Positions 1 to 5,926 of a stretch of DNA of 14,538 nt are shown here, one piece after another. Made by a program: the position numbers and the translations under genes. Position 1 is the first letter of the stretch. Each line of letters opens with the position of its first letter. Under the pieces are notes generated by a model. It worked only from the letters and a program-made list of their open reading frames with translations, was not told the origin of the DNA and did not search any database. This stretch comes from an uncultured Pseudomonadota bacterium (lineage in GTDB: Bacteria > Pseudomonadota > Gammaproteobacteria > Burkholderiales > Usitatibacteraceae): NCBI GenBank assembly GCA_946885905.1, contig CAMPHL010000015.1:1-14538 (forward strand), read 5' to 3'.

Positions 1-462
1 GTCGAGCACTTCGCGAACCGCGGCTCGGTGGTCGCGAGCCGCTCGATCGAGGACCTGCTGGAAACGCTCGACATCCGGATCGCGCTCGAGACGCGGGCGC
101 TGAAGCTGGCGCTGCCCCACCTCACCGCGAAGCACTTCAAGGCGGCGCGCGAGATCATGCGCCGCTACGACGAGAGCGAGAGCCCGCGCCAGTGGACCGA
201 GCTCAACCTCGAGTTCCACCTCACGCTGTACCGCCCCTGCGGCCGTCCGCGGCTGGTGCGGATGATCGAGGAGCTGGTGCGCGGCATCAACATCCACCTG
301 CGCCAGCACATCTCGCACACCGTCGGCCGTGGCAACCCGCAGGCGGAGCACAAGGACATCCTGAAAGCCTGCGTCGAGGGCGACGGCCCGTTGGCCGTGC
401 GGCTCACGGAGCAGCACATCGAGCGTACGAAGGCGGCGCTGGTGGCAAGCGCTCCTCGATGA
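1..462 (+). CDS. GntR/FadR-family regulator, FCD domain (N-terminus cut by window edge)
   Basis: The frame is open from the first base, so the gene begins upstream of the window and only about 153 C-terminal residues are visible. They are an all-helical ligand-binding FCD domain of the FadR subfamily. The segment LNLEFHLTLY gives the N-x-x-F-H metal-ligand motif, and later histidines in QAEHKDILKA and TEQHIERTK supply the other expected metal ligands. The DNA-binding winged helix must lie before the window. FCD regulators usually sense small organic acids or amino-acid-like effectors and repress an adjacent catabolic gene. Here the stop overlaps the start of an FAD oxidoreductase by ATGA, so the two are co-translated and the enzyme is the likely regulated target. 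The GTG at 28 lies inside the domain and is not the real start. Family assignment is firm; the effector is unknown. Confidence 0.88.
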   Translation, partial: VEHFANRGSVVASRSIEDLLETLDIRIALETRALKLALPHLTAKHFKAAREIMRRYDESESPRQWTELNLEFHLTLYRPCGRPRLVRMIEELVRGINIHLRQHISHTVGRGNPQAEHKDILKACVEGDGPLAVRLTEQHIERTKAALVASAPR

Positions 463-1622
463 GCCACGACGTCGCCATCATCGGCGGCGGCGTGATCGGC
501 TGCGCCGCGGCGTTCTTCCTGCGCTCGGCCGGCGTGGAACGCGTCTGCGTGATCGAGCCCGATCCCACTTACGCGAAGGCCTCCACGCCGGTCGCGACCG
601 GCGGGTGCCGGCGCCTGTTCGCACTGCCCGAGAACATCCGCATGTCGCAGTTCAGCATCCCGTTCTTCAAGGACTTCGGGCGGCACGTCGCCGTGGACGG
701 GTACGCGCCCGATGTGCAATGGCGCGAACGCGGTTACTTCTTCGTGGGCGGCCCGGGACATGCGAAGGTGCTCGAGGAGAACTTCCGGACGCAGCAATCG
801 CTGGGCGTGGAGGTCGAGCTCATGGACCGCCAGGCGATCGCATCGCGATACCCGTGGATGCGCACGGACGACCTGGCGTTGGGGGTCCTCTCGCCCGGGG
901 ACGGCTGGCTGGATCCGAATAGCGTGCTGCAAGGGTTTCGCAAGAAGGCCCAGGCGCTCGGGGCCGAATTCGTGCGCGACCGCGTGGTCGACATTTATAT
1001 AAGTGGCAATCGCGTCACGGAGCTCGAGCTGGGGTCCGGCGCGCGCATCCGGGCCGATCACGTCGTCAACGCCGCGGGCTGCTGGGCGGGCGCGGTCGCG
1101 AAGCTCGCGGGCATCGACGTGCCGGTGAACGCGATGCGCCGCTTCGAGCACTACGTCGAGCTCGCCCAGCCGCTGCCGCCCGACGCGCCGCTCATCAAGG
1201 ATCCGGAGCGCCTCATCATCCGGCCCGAAGGGAAAGGCTATTCGGTGGGCCTGGTGAAGTCCGATGAGCCGCGCGGGTTCAACCTGGAGATGGATCCCGC
1301 GTGGTTCCAGGAGGTGGTCTGGCCCGCGTGCGCGAGCCGCGTGCCCGCCTTCGAGGCGCTCAAGCTCAAGCGCGAGTGGGCGGGCCTGTACGACGAGAAC
1401 GAGCTCGACGGCAACATGATCCTGGGCCCGATTCCCGGGCGGCTGGGCAACTTCCATCTCGCCTGCGGCTTTTCGGGCCACGGCCTCATGCACGCGCCCG
1501 CGGTCGGGCGGGCGCTTGCCGAGCTCATCGTGCAGGGCCGGTTCGAAACGATCGACCTCTCGCGGATGGGCTACCAGCGGGTCATCGACGGCCAGCCCTG
1601 CCGCGAGCAGGGAATCCTCTAG
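459..1622 (+). CDS. FAD-dependent oxidoreductase, DAO family, FOXRED1-like
   Basis: This 387-residue protein opens with the dinucleotide-binding fold DVAIIGGGVIGCAAAFFL (residues 4-21) followed by an acidic strand end, VIEPD, at 31-35. The segment TPVATGGCRRLFALPENI (43-60) and the C-terminal FAD motif CGFSGHGLMHAPAVGRALAE (336-355) are typical of FOXRED1-like and sarcosine-oxidase-like DAO proteins. These oxidise a primary or secondary amine or amino acid with FAD and pass electrons to oxygen or the respiratory chain. The length is normal. The ATG at 459 was chosen because it overlaps the regulator's stop (ATGA) and puts the glycine-rich loop at the N-terminus; a longer upstream reading only crosses the regulator out of frame. 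No signal peptide is seen, so it is probably cytoplasmic or membrane-peripheral. An AT-rich patch at about 992-1010 includes a rare ATA codon. The substrate is unknown. Confidence 0.9.
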   Translation: MSHDVAIIGGGVIGCAAAFFLRSAGVERVCVIEPDPTYAKASTPVATGGCRRLFALPENIRMSQFSIPFFKDFGRHVAVDGYAPDVQWRERGYFFVGGPGHAKVLEENFRTQQSLGVEVELMDRQAIASRYPWMRTDDLALGVLSPGDGWLDPNSVLQGFRKKAQALGAEFVRDRVVDIYISGNRVTELELGSGARIRADHVVNAAGCWAGAVAKLAGIDVPVNAMRRFEHYVELAQPLPPDAPLIKDPERLIIRPEGKGYSVGLVKSDEPRGFNLEMDPAWFQEVVWPACASRVPAFEALKLKREWAGLYDENELDGNMILGPIPGRLGNFHLACGFSGHGLMHAPAVGRALAELIVQGRFETIDLSRMGYQRVIDGQPCREQGIL

Positions 1623-1981
1623 CCCGGCGAGTAGTGGGGGCTGAGCGGGTGCGGGTTGTTGGGGGTGTCCAGCAAGCCCTCCTGCGCCAGGTCGCGCTCG
1701 ATGCGCCAGTCGCGTTCGGATGGCGTCTCGTAGCGGTACGGGTAGGAGTAGGTGTAGCGGCCGTACCGATCCCGGTTGCCATATCGGTTGGAGTAGTCCG
1801 GATAGGCCAGCCGCGGCTCGAGCGGCGGGGCGACGTAGCCCCGGTCCACCCAAAGGGGATTGCCATACCGGTCGTAATGGTCGTAGTTCCGCGGGTAATC
1901 GCGCCCGTAGTGGGACGCCGCCGCGGGCAGCACGACCGCGCCGGCCAGGACTGCGAGGATCGCCTTGCGCACGAGAGCCAT
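1619..1981 (-). CDS. Small exported Tyr/Arg-rich protein of unknown function
   Basis: This 120-residue protein starts at ATG 1981, five bases after a perfect GGAGG. The first 22 residues, MALVRKAILAVL then AGAVVLPAAA, form a signal peptide with a predicted cut before SHYG. The mature chain is low-complexity and very tyrosine-rich: 16 Tyr in about 98 residues, many in short repeats such as DHYDRYG, NRDRYGRYTYS and YPYRYE. It also has many Arg, Pro and Asn. The end, from about residue 86, is more ordinary and helical (SERDWRIERDLAQEGLL). No domain was recognised. It lacks cysteines and membrane segments after the signal, so it is probably periplasmic or surface-associated. It stands alone, divergent from the YtrA-type operon and convergent with the oxidoreductase, with which it shares its stop. 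The upstream-extended start at 2047 is unlikely because it lacks a ribosome site and would hide the signal peptide. Confidence 0.8.
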   Translation of the reverse strand: MALVRKAILAVLAGAVVLPAAASHYGRDYPRNYDHYDRYGNPLWVDRGYVAPPLEPRLAYPDYSNRYGNRDRYGRYTYSYPYRYETPSERDWRIERDLAQEGLLDTPNNPHPLSPHYSPG

Positions 1982-1986
1982 GTGAA

Positions 1987-1991
1987 CCTCC
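1987..1991 (-). promoter_or_regulatory. Ribosome binding site of the small exported protein
   Basis: On the minus strand GGAGG is followed by TTCAC and then ATG. This consensus Shine-Dalgarno at ideal spacing fixes the start at 1981. It partly overlaps a short palindrome, CCGTCA-A-TGACGG, at 1990-2002, which could be a protein-binding site; its one-base centre is too tight for an RNA hairpin. Confidence 0.8.
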
Positions 1992-2072
1992 GTCAATGAC
2001 GGTATGGCCCTTGCCGCGGGAAATCGTTTCCGTCCGGGCGCCCACAAGTGTTGTGAGATGTTTCGGACGCGC

Positions 2073-2101
2073 TTGCGACTAGTGTTGTAGTGCTGTATAA
2101 C
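2073..2101 (+). promoter_or_regulatory. Sigma-70-type promoter of the YtrA-ABC-rhodanese operon
   Basis: A -35 box TTGCGA (2073-2078, 4/6 match) and a -10 box TATAAC (2096-2101, 5/6 match) are separated by exactly 17 bp. Initiation would be expected at about 2108-2112. Since ATG is at 2112 and the bases between (ACTAGCTCAC) contain no Shine-Dalgarno, the transcript is probably leaderless or nearly so. The promoter stands out because the stretch 2079-2106 is AT-rich compared with its surroundings. Confidence 0.65.
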
Positions 2102-2106
2102 ACTAG
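2079..2106. promoter_or_regulatory. 28-bp imperfect palindrome, probable operator for the YtrA-type repressor
   Basis: CTAGTGTT (2079-2086) is exactly inverted as AACACTAG (2099-2106). Across the full 28 bp, 11 of 14 symmetric positions match. The palindrome covers the -35/-10 spacer and the whole -10 box, so bound protein would block RNA polymerase. The regulator encoded immediately downstream belongs to a family that typically represses its own ABC operon from a palindrome at the promoter. A further half-site, AGTGTTGT at 2047-2054, repeats the AGTGTTGT at 2081-2088, 34 bp (about three helix turns) upstream. Binding is inferred. Confidence 0.65.
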
Positions 2107-2111
2107 CTCAC

Positions 2112-2492
2112 ATGGCCCAGGAATTCACCGACACCATCCCCATCTACCGGCAGCTGCGCGACCGGGTGGTGGCAATGATCCTGGATGGAGACCTGAAGGA
2201 AGGCGATCCCCTGCCGTCGGTGCGCACCGTATCGTCCGAGTACCGGTTGAACCCGATCACGGTGCTCAAGGGCTACCAGCAACTGGTCGATGAGGGCCTG
2301 GTCGAGGCCCGGCGAGGACTCGGCATGTTCGTGAAAGACGGCGCCCCGGTGCAGCTGCTCCAGGGCGAGCGCGAGCGTTTCCTGAACGAGGAGTGGCCGC
2401 GGGTGCGCGAAAGGATCGAGCGCCTGGGACTGTCTCCGGAAGAGCTGCTCACCGCGTCCAAACGGCGAGTGGCCAAGAAGACGGAGAGCTAG
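2112..2492 (+). CDS. GntR-family transcriptional regulator, YtrA subfamily
   Basis: This 126-residue protein has a GntR winged helix-turn-helix at about residues 9-75. The family pattern is plain: PIYRQLRDRVVAMILDGDLKEGDPLPSVRTV with LNPITVLKGYQQLVDEGLVEARRGLGMFV, including the final wing. The remaining 50 residues are a short helical tail with no effector domain, which together with the length defines the YtrA subfamily. Such proteins usually repress an adjacent ABC transporter operon and often respond to envelope stress or cell-wall-active compounds. The ABC ATPase starts six bases after this stop, matching that arrangement, and the palindrome over its promoter suggests autorepression. ATG 2112 is chosen because the winged helix begins at once; there is no Shine-Dalgarno, consistent with leaderless translation. 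The inducing signal is unknown. Confidence 0.92.
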   Translation: MAQEFTDTIPIYRQLRDRVVAMILDGDLKEGDPLPSVRTVSSEYRLNPITVLKGYQQLVDEGLVEARRGLGMFVKDGAPVQLLQGERERFLNEEWPRVRERIERLGLSPEELLTASKRRVAKKTES

Positions 2493-2497
2493 GGGCG

Positions 2498-3406
2498 ATG
2501 GCGAGCATCGAGGCTCGGGGCCTGCGCAAGACCTACGGCGCCACGAAGGCGCTGGACGGCGTCGACCTCAAGGTCGAGGAGGGCCGCATCCTCGGCCTCA
2601 TCGGCCCCAATGGCGCCGGCAAGACCACCGCGTTGAACGCCATCCTGGGGCTCACGCCCTGCGAGGGGATGCTGCGCGTGCTCGGCCAGGATCCCTGGAC
2701 GCAGCGCGACGAGCTCATGCGCGAGGTCTGCTTCATCGCCGACGTCGCCGTGCTGCCGCGCTGGATGAAGGTACGCCAGGCGATCGACTACGTGGACGGC
2801 GTGCACCCGAAGTTCGATCGCGCCAGGGCCGAGGCCTTCCTCGCGCGCACCCGGATCCCGCTCGAGAAGAAGATCGGCAAGCTCTCCAAGGGCATGATCA
2901 CGCAGTTGCACCTCGCGCTCGTGATGGCCATCGATGCCAGGCTCCTGGTCCTCGACGAGCCCACGCTCGGCATGGACATCCTCTTCCGCAAGAGTTTCTA
3001 CGACTCGCTGCTGAACGACTACTTCGACGGCAAGCGCACCATCGTCGTCACCACGCACCAGGTCGAGGAGATCCAGCACGTCCTCACGGACGTCGCGTTC
3101 ATCAAGGACGGGCGCATCGTGCTCGACAGCAGCATGGAGGGTTTCGAGGCGCGCTTCGCCGAGGTGATGGTGAGGTCGGAGGACGCGCAGCAAGCGCGGG
3201 CCCTGGGGCCGCTGCACGAGCGACAGGTTTTCGGCCGCAGCGTCTTCCTGTTCGAAGGCAAACCCCGGGAGCAACTGGAGCGATTCGGGGAAGTCCGCAC
3301 GCCGGGCATCGCCGACGTCTTCGTGGCCCTCATGACTCCATCCCCCCCGGAGGCGGGCGCGATGTCTCCCTCCACCTCGGGCGACGGCCGGGGAGGGAGT
3401 CGATGA
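2498..3406 (+). CDS. ABC transporter ATP-binding protein (exporter type, YtrB-like)
   Basis: This is a 302-residue nucleotide-binding subunit. It carries Walker A GPNGAGKTT (residues 36-44), an ABC signature in the variant form LSKGM (129-133), Walker B LLVLDEPT (149-156), D-loop LGMD and the switch histidine H187 in TTHQ. The usual Q-loop glutamine near residue 80 is not evident (CFIADVAVLP), and the signature departs from LSGGQ; both features recur in ATPases paired with YtrA-type regulators. Residues 205-278 are an accessory C-terminal domain. The last about 22 residues are low-complexity Pro/Ser/Gly and are encoded by the GC-rich hairpin at 3366-3399. It should energise the permease encoded next, whose start overlaps this stop by ATGA. 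ATG 2498 lies just after an AGGGG and six bases beyond the regulator's stop. The substrate is unknown. Confidence 0.93.
   Translation: MASIEARGLRKTYGATKALDGVDLKVEEGRILGLIGPNGAGKTTALNAILGLTPCEGMLRVLGQDPWTQRDELMREVCFIADVAVLPRWMKVRQAIDYVDGVHPKFDRARAEAFLARTRIPLEKKIGKLSKGMITQLHLALVMAIDARLLVLDEPTLGMDILFRKSFYDSLLNDYFDGKRTIVVTTHQVEEIQHVLTDVAFIKDGRIVLDSSMEGFEARFAEVMVRSEDAQQARALGPLHERQVFGRSVFLFEGKPREQLERFGEVRTPGIADVFVALMTPSPPEAGAMSPSTSGDGRGGSR
3366..3399 (+). promoter_or_regulatory. Hairpin sequestering the permease ribosome binding site
   Basis: CTCCCTCC (3366-3373) is perfectly complementary to GGAGGGAG (3392-3399). The latter is the Shine-Dalgarno of the permease whose ATG is at 3403. Two more C-G pairs (3375-3376 with 3390-3391) and an inner GGC/GCC stem can form inside. 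The structure lies within the last codons of the ATPase gene, so ribosomes finishing the ATPase would open it. This would make permease synthesis depend on ATPase translation. Pairing is seen in the sequence; the regulatory effect is inferred. Confidence 0.5.
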
Positions 3407-4257
3407 CCAATACCTTCTTCTGGTCGGTCCGCCGCGAGCTCTGGGAGCACAAGTCGGTGTGGCTCGCTCCGCTGGCCGTGGCGTTGCTCGTGATCGTCGC
3501 CTTCGCCATCGGCGCGAGCGGGCACCTGGAGGTCTCGGGCTTCGCGCAGATCCCCGCGGAGAAGAAGCAGCTGCTCGTGGTGATGCCGTTCAGCCTCTCG
3601 GCCGCGATCGTGCTCCTCACCGCCTTCGCCGTGGGCGCCTTCTATTCGCTCGATGCGCTCAACGCCGAGCGCAAGGACCGCAGCATCCTCTTCTGGAAAT
3701 CGATGCCGGTGTCGGATCGCACGGCCGTGCTCTCCAAGGCGTTCATTCCGATCGCGGTCATCCCCGCGGTGGCCCTGGCGATCGCGCTCGCCATGCAGCT
3801 CGTCCTGCTCGGGGTCGCCGCCATCGTCTTGCGCGCCAAGGGCATCGAAGGCGGGACGCTCTACGAGAACCTGCCGATCGGCGGCCTCACGGCCACGTTC
3901 ATCTACGGGGTGTTCGTCCATGCGCTCTGGTATGCGCCGGTGTACGCGCTGATGCTGGTGGCTTCGGTCGCGACGCGCCGCCCGTTCCTCTGGATCGTGA
4001 TTCCCCTGGTCGTCGTGCAGGTGCTGGAGAAGGTCGCCTTCAATACCGGGTTCACCGGCGCCTTCATCAAGTACCGCCTGCTCGGGGCCATGGGAGAGGC
4101 CTTCAAGTCCGACGCGATGAGGGACCCGGTCACGCAGCTCTCGCAGCTCGAGCCGGGACGGTTCTTCGCCGCGCCCGGCCTCTGGCTGGGCCTCGTCGCC
4201 ACCGCCGCATTCCTCTTCCTCTGCATCCGCCTGCGCCGTTCGAAGGAGCCCCTCTGA
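3403..4257 (+). CDS. ABC-2-type transporter permease subunit
   Basis: This 284-residue membrane protein starts at ATG 3403, overlapping the ATPase stop, with GGAGGGAG three bases upstream. Hydrophobic segments lie at about residues 20-38, 58-82, 110-143 (probably two passes or one hairpin), 162-190, 194-210 and 256-275, giving the six or so helices usual for an ABC-2 permease. The cytoplasmic segment DALNAERKDRSILFWKSMP (83-101) is a hallmark of this permease type: it joins helices two and three and probably contacts the ATPase. A loop at about 144-160 and the stretch 212-255 lie outside the membrane core. It should form a transporter with the preceding ATPase, either as a homodimer or with a partner not encoded here. 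The gene ends in TGATGA, overlapping the rhodanese start by one base. Substrate and direction (probably export or envelope maintenance) are inferred from family only. Confidence 0.88.
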   Translation: MTNTFFWSVRRELWEHKSVWLAPLAVALLVIVAFAIGASGHLEVSGFAQIPAEKKQLLVVMPFSLSAAIVLLTAFAVGAFYSLDALNAERKDRSILFWKSMPVSDRTAVLSKAFIPIAVIPAVALAIALAMQLVLLGVAAIVLRAKGIEGGTLYENLPIGGLTATFIYGVFVHALWYAPVYALMLVASVATRRPFLWIVIPLVVVQVLEKVAFNTGFTGAFIKYRLLGAMGEAFKSDAMRDPVTQLSQLEPGRFFAAPGLWLGLVATAAFLFLCIRLRRSKEPL

Positions 4258-5900
4258 TGAAACCGATGCGTGCCATCCTGCTCGCGCTTGCCATCCTCGC
4301 GTTCGTGGCGCAGGCCCGCGCCCACGGCGGTCACGGCAACCTCGTCGATACGCGCTGGCTGGCGAAGAACTTCGAGTCGCCGGAGGTCGTCGTGCTCGAC
4401 GCCTCACCCCGGCCCATGCACAACCGCGGGCACGTCCCCGGAGCGGTGCCGGTCGACGTGATGACGTTCATGCTTGCGAGCTTCTCCGGGCGCGACCTGC
4501 AGGCCCATGAGATGGAGCGCATGTACCAGGCGGTGGGTATCGATGCTTCGAAGAAGTTGGTGATCTACGACCAGGGCGGCTCGTGGTTCGCCCCGCGCCT
4601 TTTCTACCAGCTCGCCTATCACGGCTTCCCGGTCGAGCAGCTCGCGATCCTGGACGGCGGCATGGCGAAGTGGCAAGCCGACGGCCTTCCCGTCTCGAAG
4701 GACGCCACGCCGGCCCCGAAGCCCGGAACCTTCAAGGTGACGCGCGCGGACGAGCAGATCCGCACCCGCCCCGCGGAGCTGGTGGCGGCCTCGGGCGAGC
4801 GCAAGGGCACCGCGCTCGTCGATGCGATGGGCGTGGACAACCACTATGGCGCCGGCCAGTTCGGCCGCGGCGGCCACATCCCTTACGCCGTCTCGATGCC
4901 TGCGGAGGATTTCTTCAACGCCGACAAGACATTCAAGTCGCCGGACGAGATCCGCCGCATGGCGGCGCACTTCGGCATCCGGCCCGACCAGCAGGTCCAC
5001 GCGCATTGCGGCGGAGGAGGTGCGGCGGCGGTGCCCTATTTCGCGCTCAAGCACCTGGGCGGTTACTCGAAGGTCGCCCTCTCGGTCGAGTCGCAGATGG
5101 GGTGGCTCAAGGACGACCGCGAGCTGCCGTACTGGACCTACGGGGCGCCGGCGATGATGCGCGACGCCGAATGGCTCCCGGCGTGGGGCGGGCGGATGAT
5201 GCGCATGTACGGCGTTTCGAACGTGAGCGTGGTCGACGTGCGCGCTCCCGCGGCTTACGCGCAAGGCCACGTTCCCTTCGCCGTGAACGTCCCGGCCGAT
5301 GCCTTCCGCAGCCATGCGGAAGATCCCGCCAGGCTCGCCGAGCTCCTCGGCGCCACCGGCGTGAATCCCGCGCACGAGGCCGTGATCGTTTCCGGCGGCG
5401 GGCTCACCAAGGAGGCGGCGCTCGCGTACGTGATGCTCGAAAGGCTCGGGCAGAAGAAGATTTCCGTGTTCGCCGAGTCGCTCGAGTCGGTCGACGTGCT
5501 CGACAAGCTCGCGCGCGGGACCCGCGGCCACACCAAGGAGGCCACGATCGTGGGCAAGCCGACGAAACCAACCGACATGACCGTCATGCCGGTGAAGTAC
5601 GAGCCCCCGGAGTCCTCCACCCATGGCGCGGCCCCATCATCGGTCCGCGTGCACATCGCCTCGGGCGCGACGCTTCCCAAGCGCGCGGTCGACGGCAAGG
5701 TCGTCCACGTCCCGTACACCGAGCTCCTCAACGCGGATGGCACTCCGAAGCCCGCCAAGGACATCTGGGCGGTGCTCGCCAAGGCGGGCGTGCCGCGCTA
5801 TGCCGAGCTCGTGACCGTTTCGGACGATCCAGGCGAGGCGGCGGTGAACTACTACGTGCTCAAGCTGATGGGCTTCCCGGAAGTGAAGGCGCAGATCTGA
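4257..5900 (+). CDS. Exported multidomain rhodanese-like sulfurtransferase
   Basis: This 547-residue protein begins with a signal peptide (residues 1-22, MKPMRAILLALAILAFVAQA then RA) and a histidine-rich mature start, HGGHGN. Four rhodanese-like units follow: about 26-147, 165-290, 310-430 and a degenerate one at 461-547. The active-site loop is intact only in unit two: HCGGGGAAAVPYF, with Cys251 in the catalytic place. Unit one has Asp105 (IYDQGG), unit three Ser379 (VSGGGLTKEAA) and unit four Ser522 (VSDDPGEAA) at the corresponding position. Cys251 is the only cysteine I find in the whole chain. Conserved rhodanese features such as NRGHVPGAV and GGHIPYAV are present. Usual two-domain thiosulfate or mercaptopyruvate sulfurtransferases have about 280-300 residues, so this is roughly doubled. 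ATG 4257 overlaps the permease stop, placing it in the ABC operon. It probably handles sulfane sulfur in the periplasm; the donor is unknown. Confidence 0.9.
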   Translation: MKPMRAILLALAILAFVAQARAHGGHGNLVDTRWLAKNFESPEVVVLDASPRPMHNRGHVPGAVPVDVMTFMLASFSGRDLQAHEMERMYQAVGIDASKKLVIYDQGGSWFAPRLFYQLAYHGFPVEQLAILDGGMAKWQADGLPVSKDATPAPKPGTFKVTRADEQIRTRPAELVAASGERKGTALVDAMGVDNHYGAGQFGRGGHIPYAVSMPAEDFFNADKTFKSPDEIRRMAAHFGIRPDQQVHAHCGGGGAAAVPYFALKHLGGYSKVALSVESQMGWLKDDRELPYWTYGAPAMMRDAEWLPAWGGRMMRMYGVSNVSVVDVRAPAAYAQGHVPFAVNVPADAFRSHAEDPARLAELLGATGVNPAHEAVIVSGGGLTKEAALAYVMLERLGQKKISVFAESLESVDVLDKLARGTRGHTKEATIVGKPTKPTDMTVMPVKYEPPESSTHGAAPSSVRVHIASGATLPKRAVDGKVVHVPYTELLNADGTPKPAKDIWAVLAKAGVPRYAELVTVSDDPGEAAVNYYVLKLMGFPEVKAQI

Positions 5901-5926
5901 GCCGCGGGTGAACTAAACTGCGCGTC

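Noticed and set aside
1990..2002. Palindrome CCGTCA-A-TGACGG as an RNA hairpin or riboswitch
   Set aside because: The one-base centre cannot form an RNA loop and no riboswitch-like structure surrounds it; at most it is a short DNA operator.
165..2045. Long minus-strand open frame across the oxidoreductase
   Set aside because: It is antisense to a well-supported FAD gene and its protein is Arg/Pro/Ala/His-rich low-complexity, typical of a shadow frame in GC-rich DNA.
3459..4256. Upstream extension of the rhodanese frame
   Set aside because: It overlaps the permease in another frame, reads as Arg/Gly-rich sequence and would bury the clear signal peptide at 4257.
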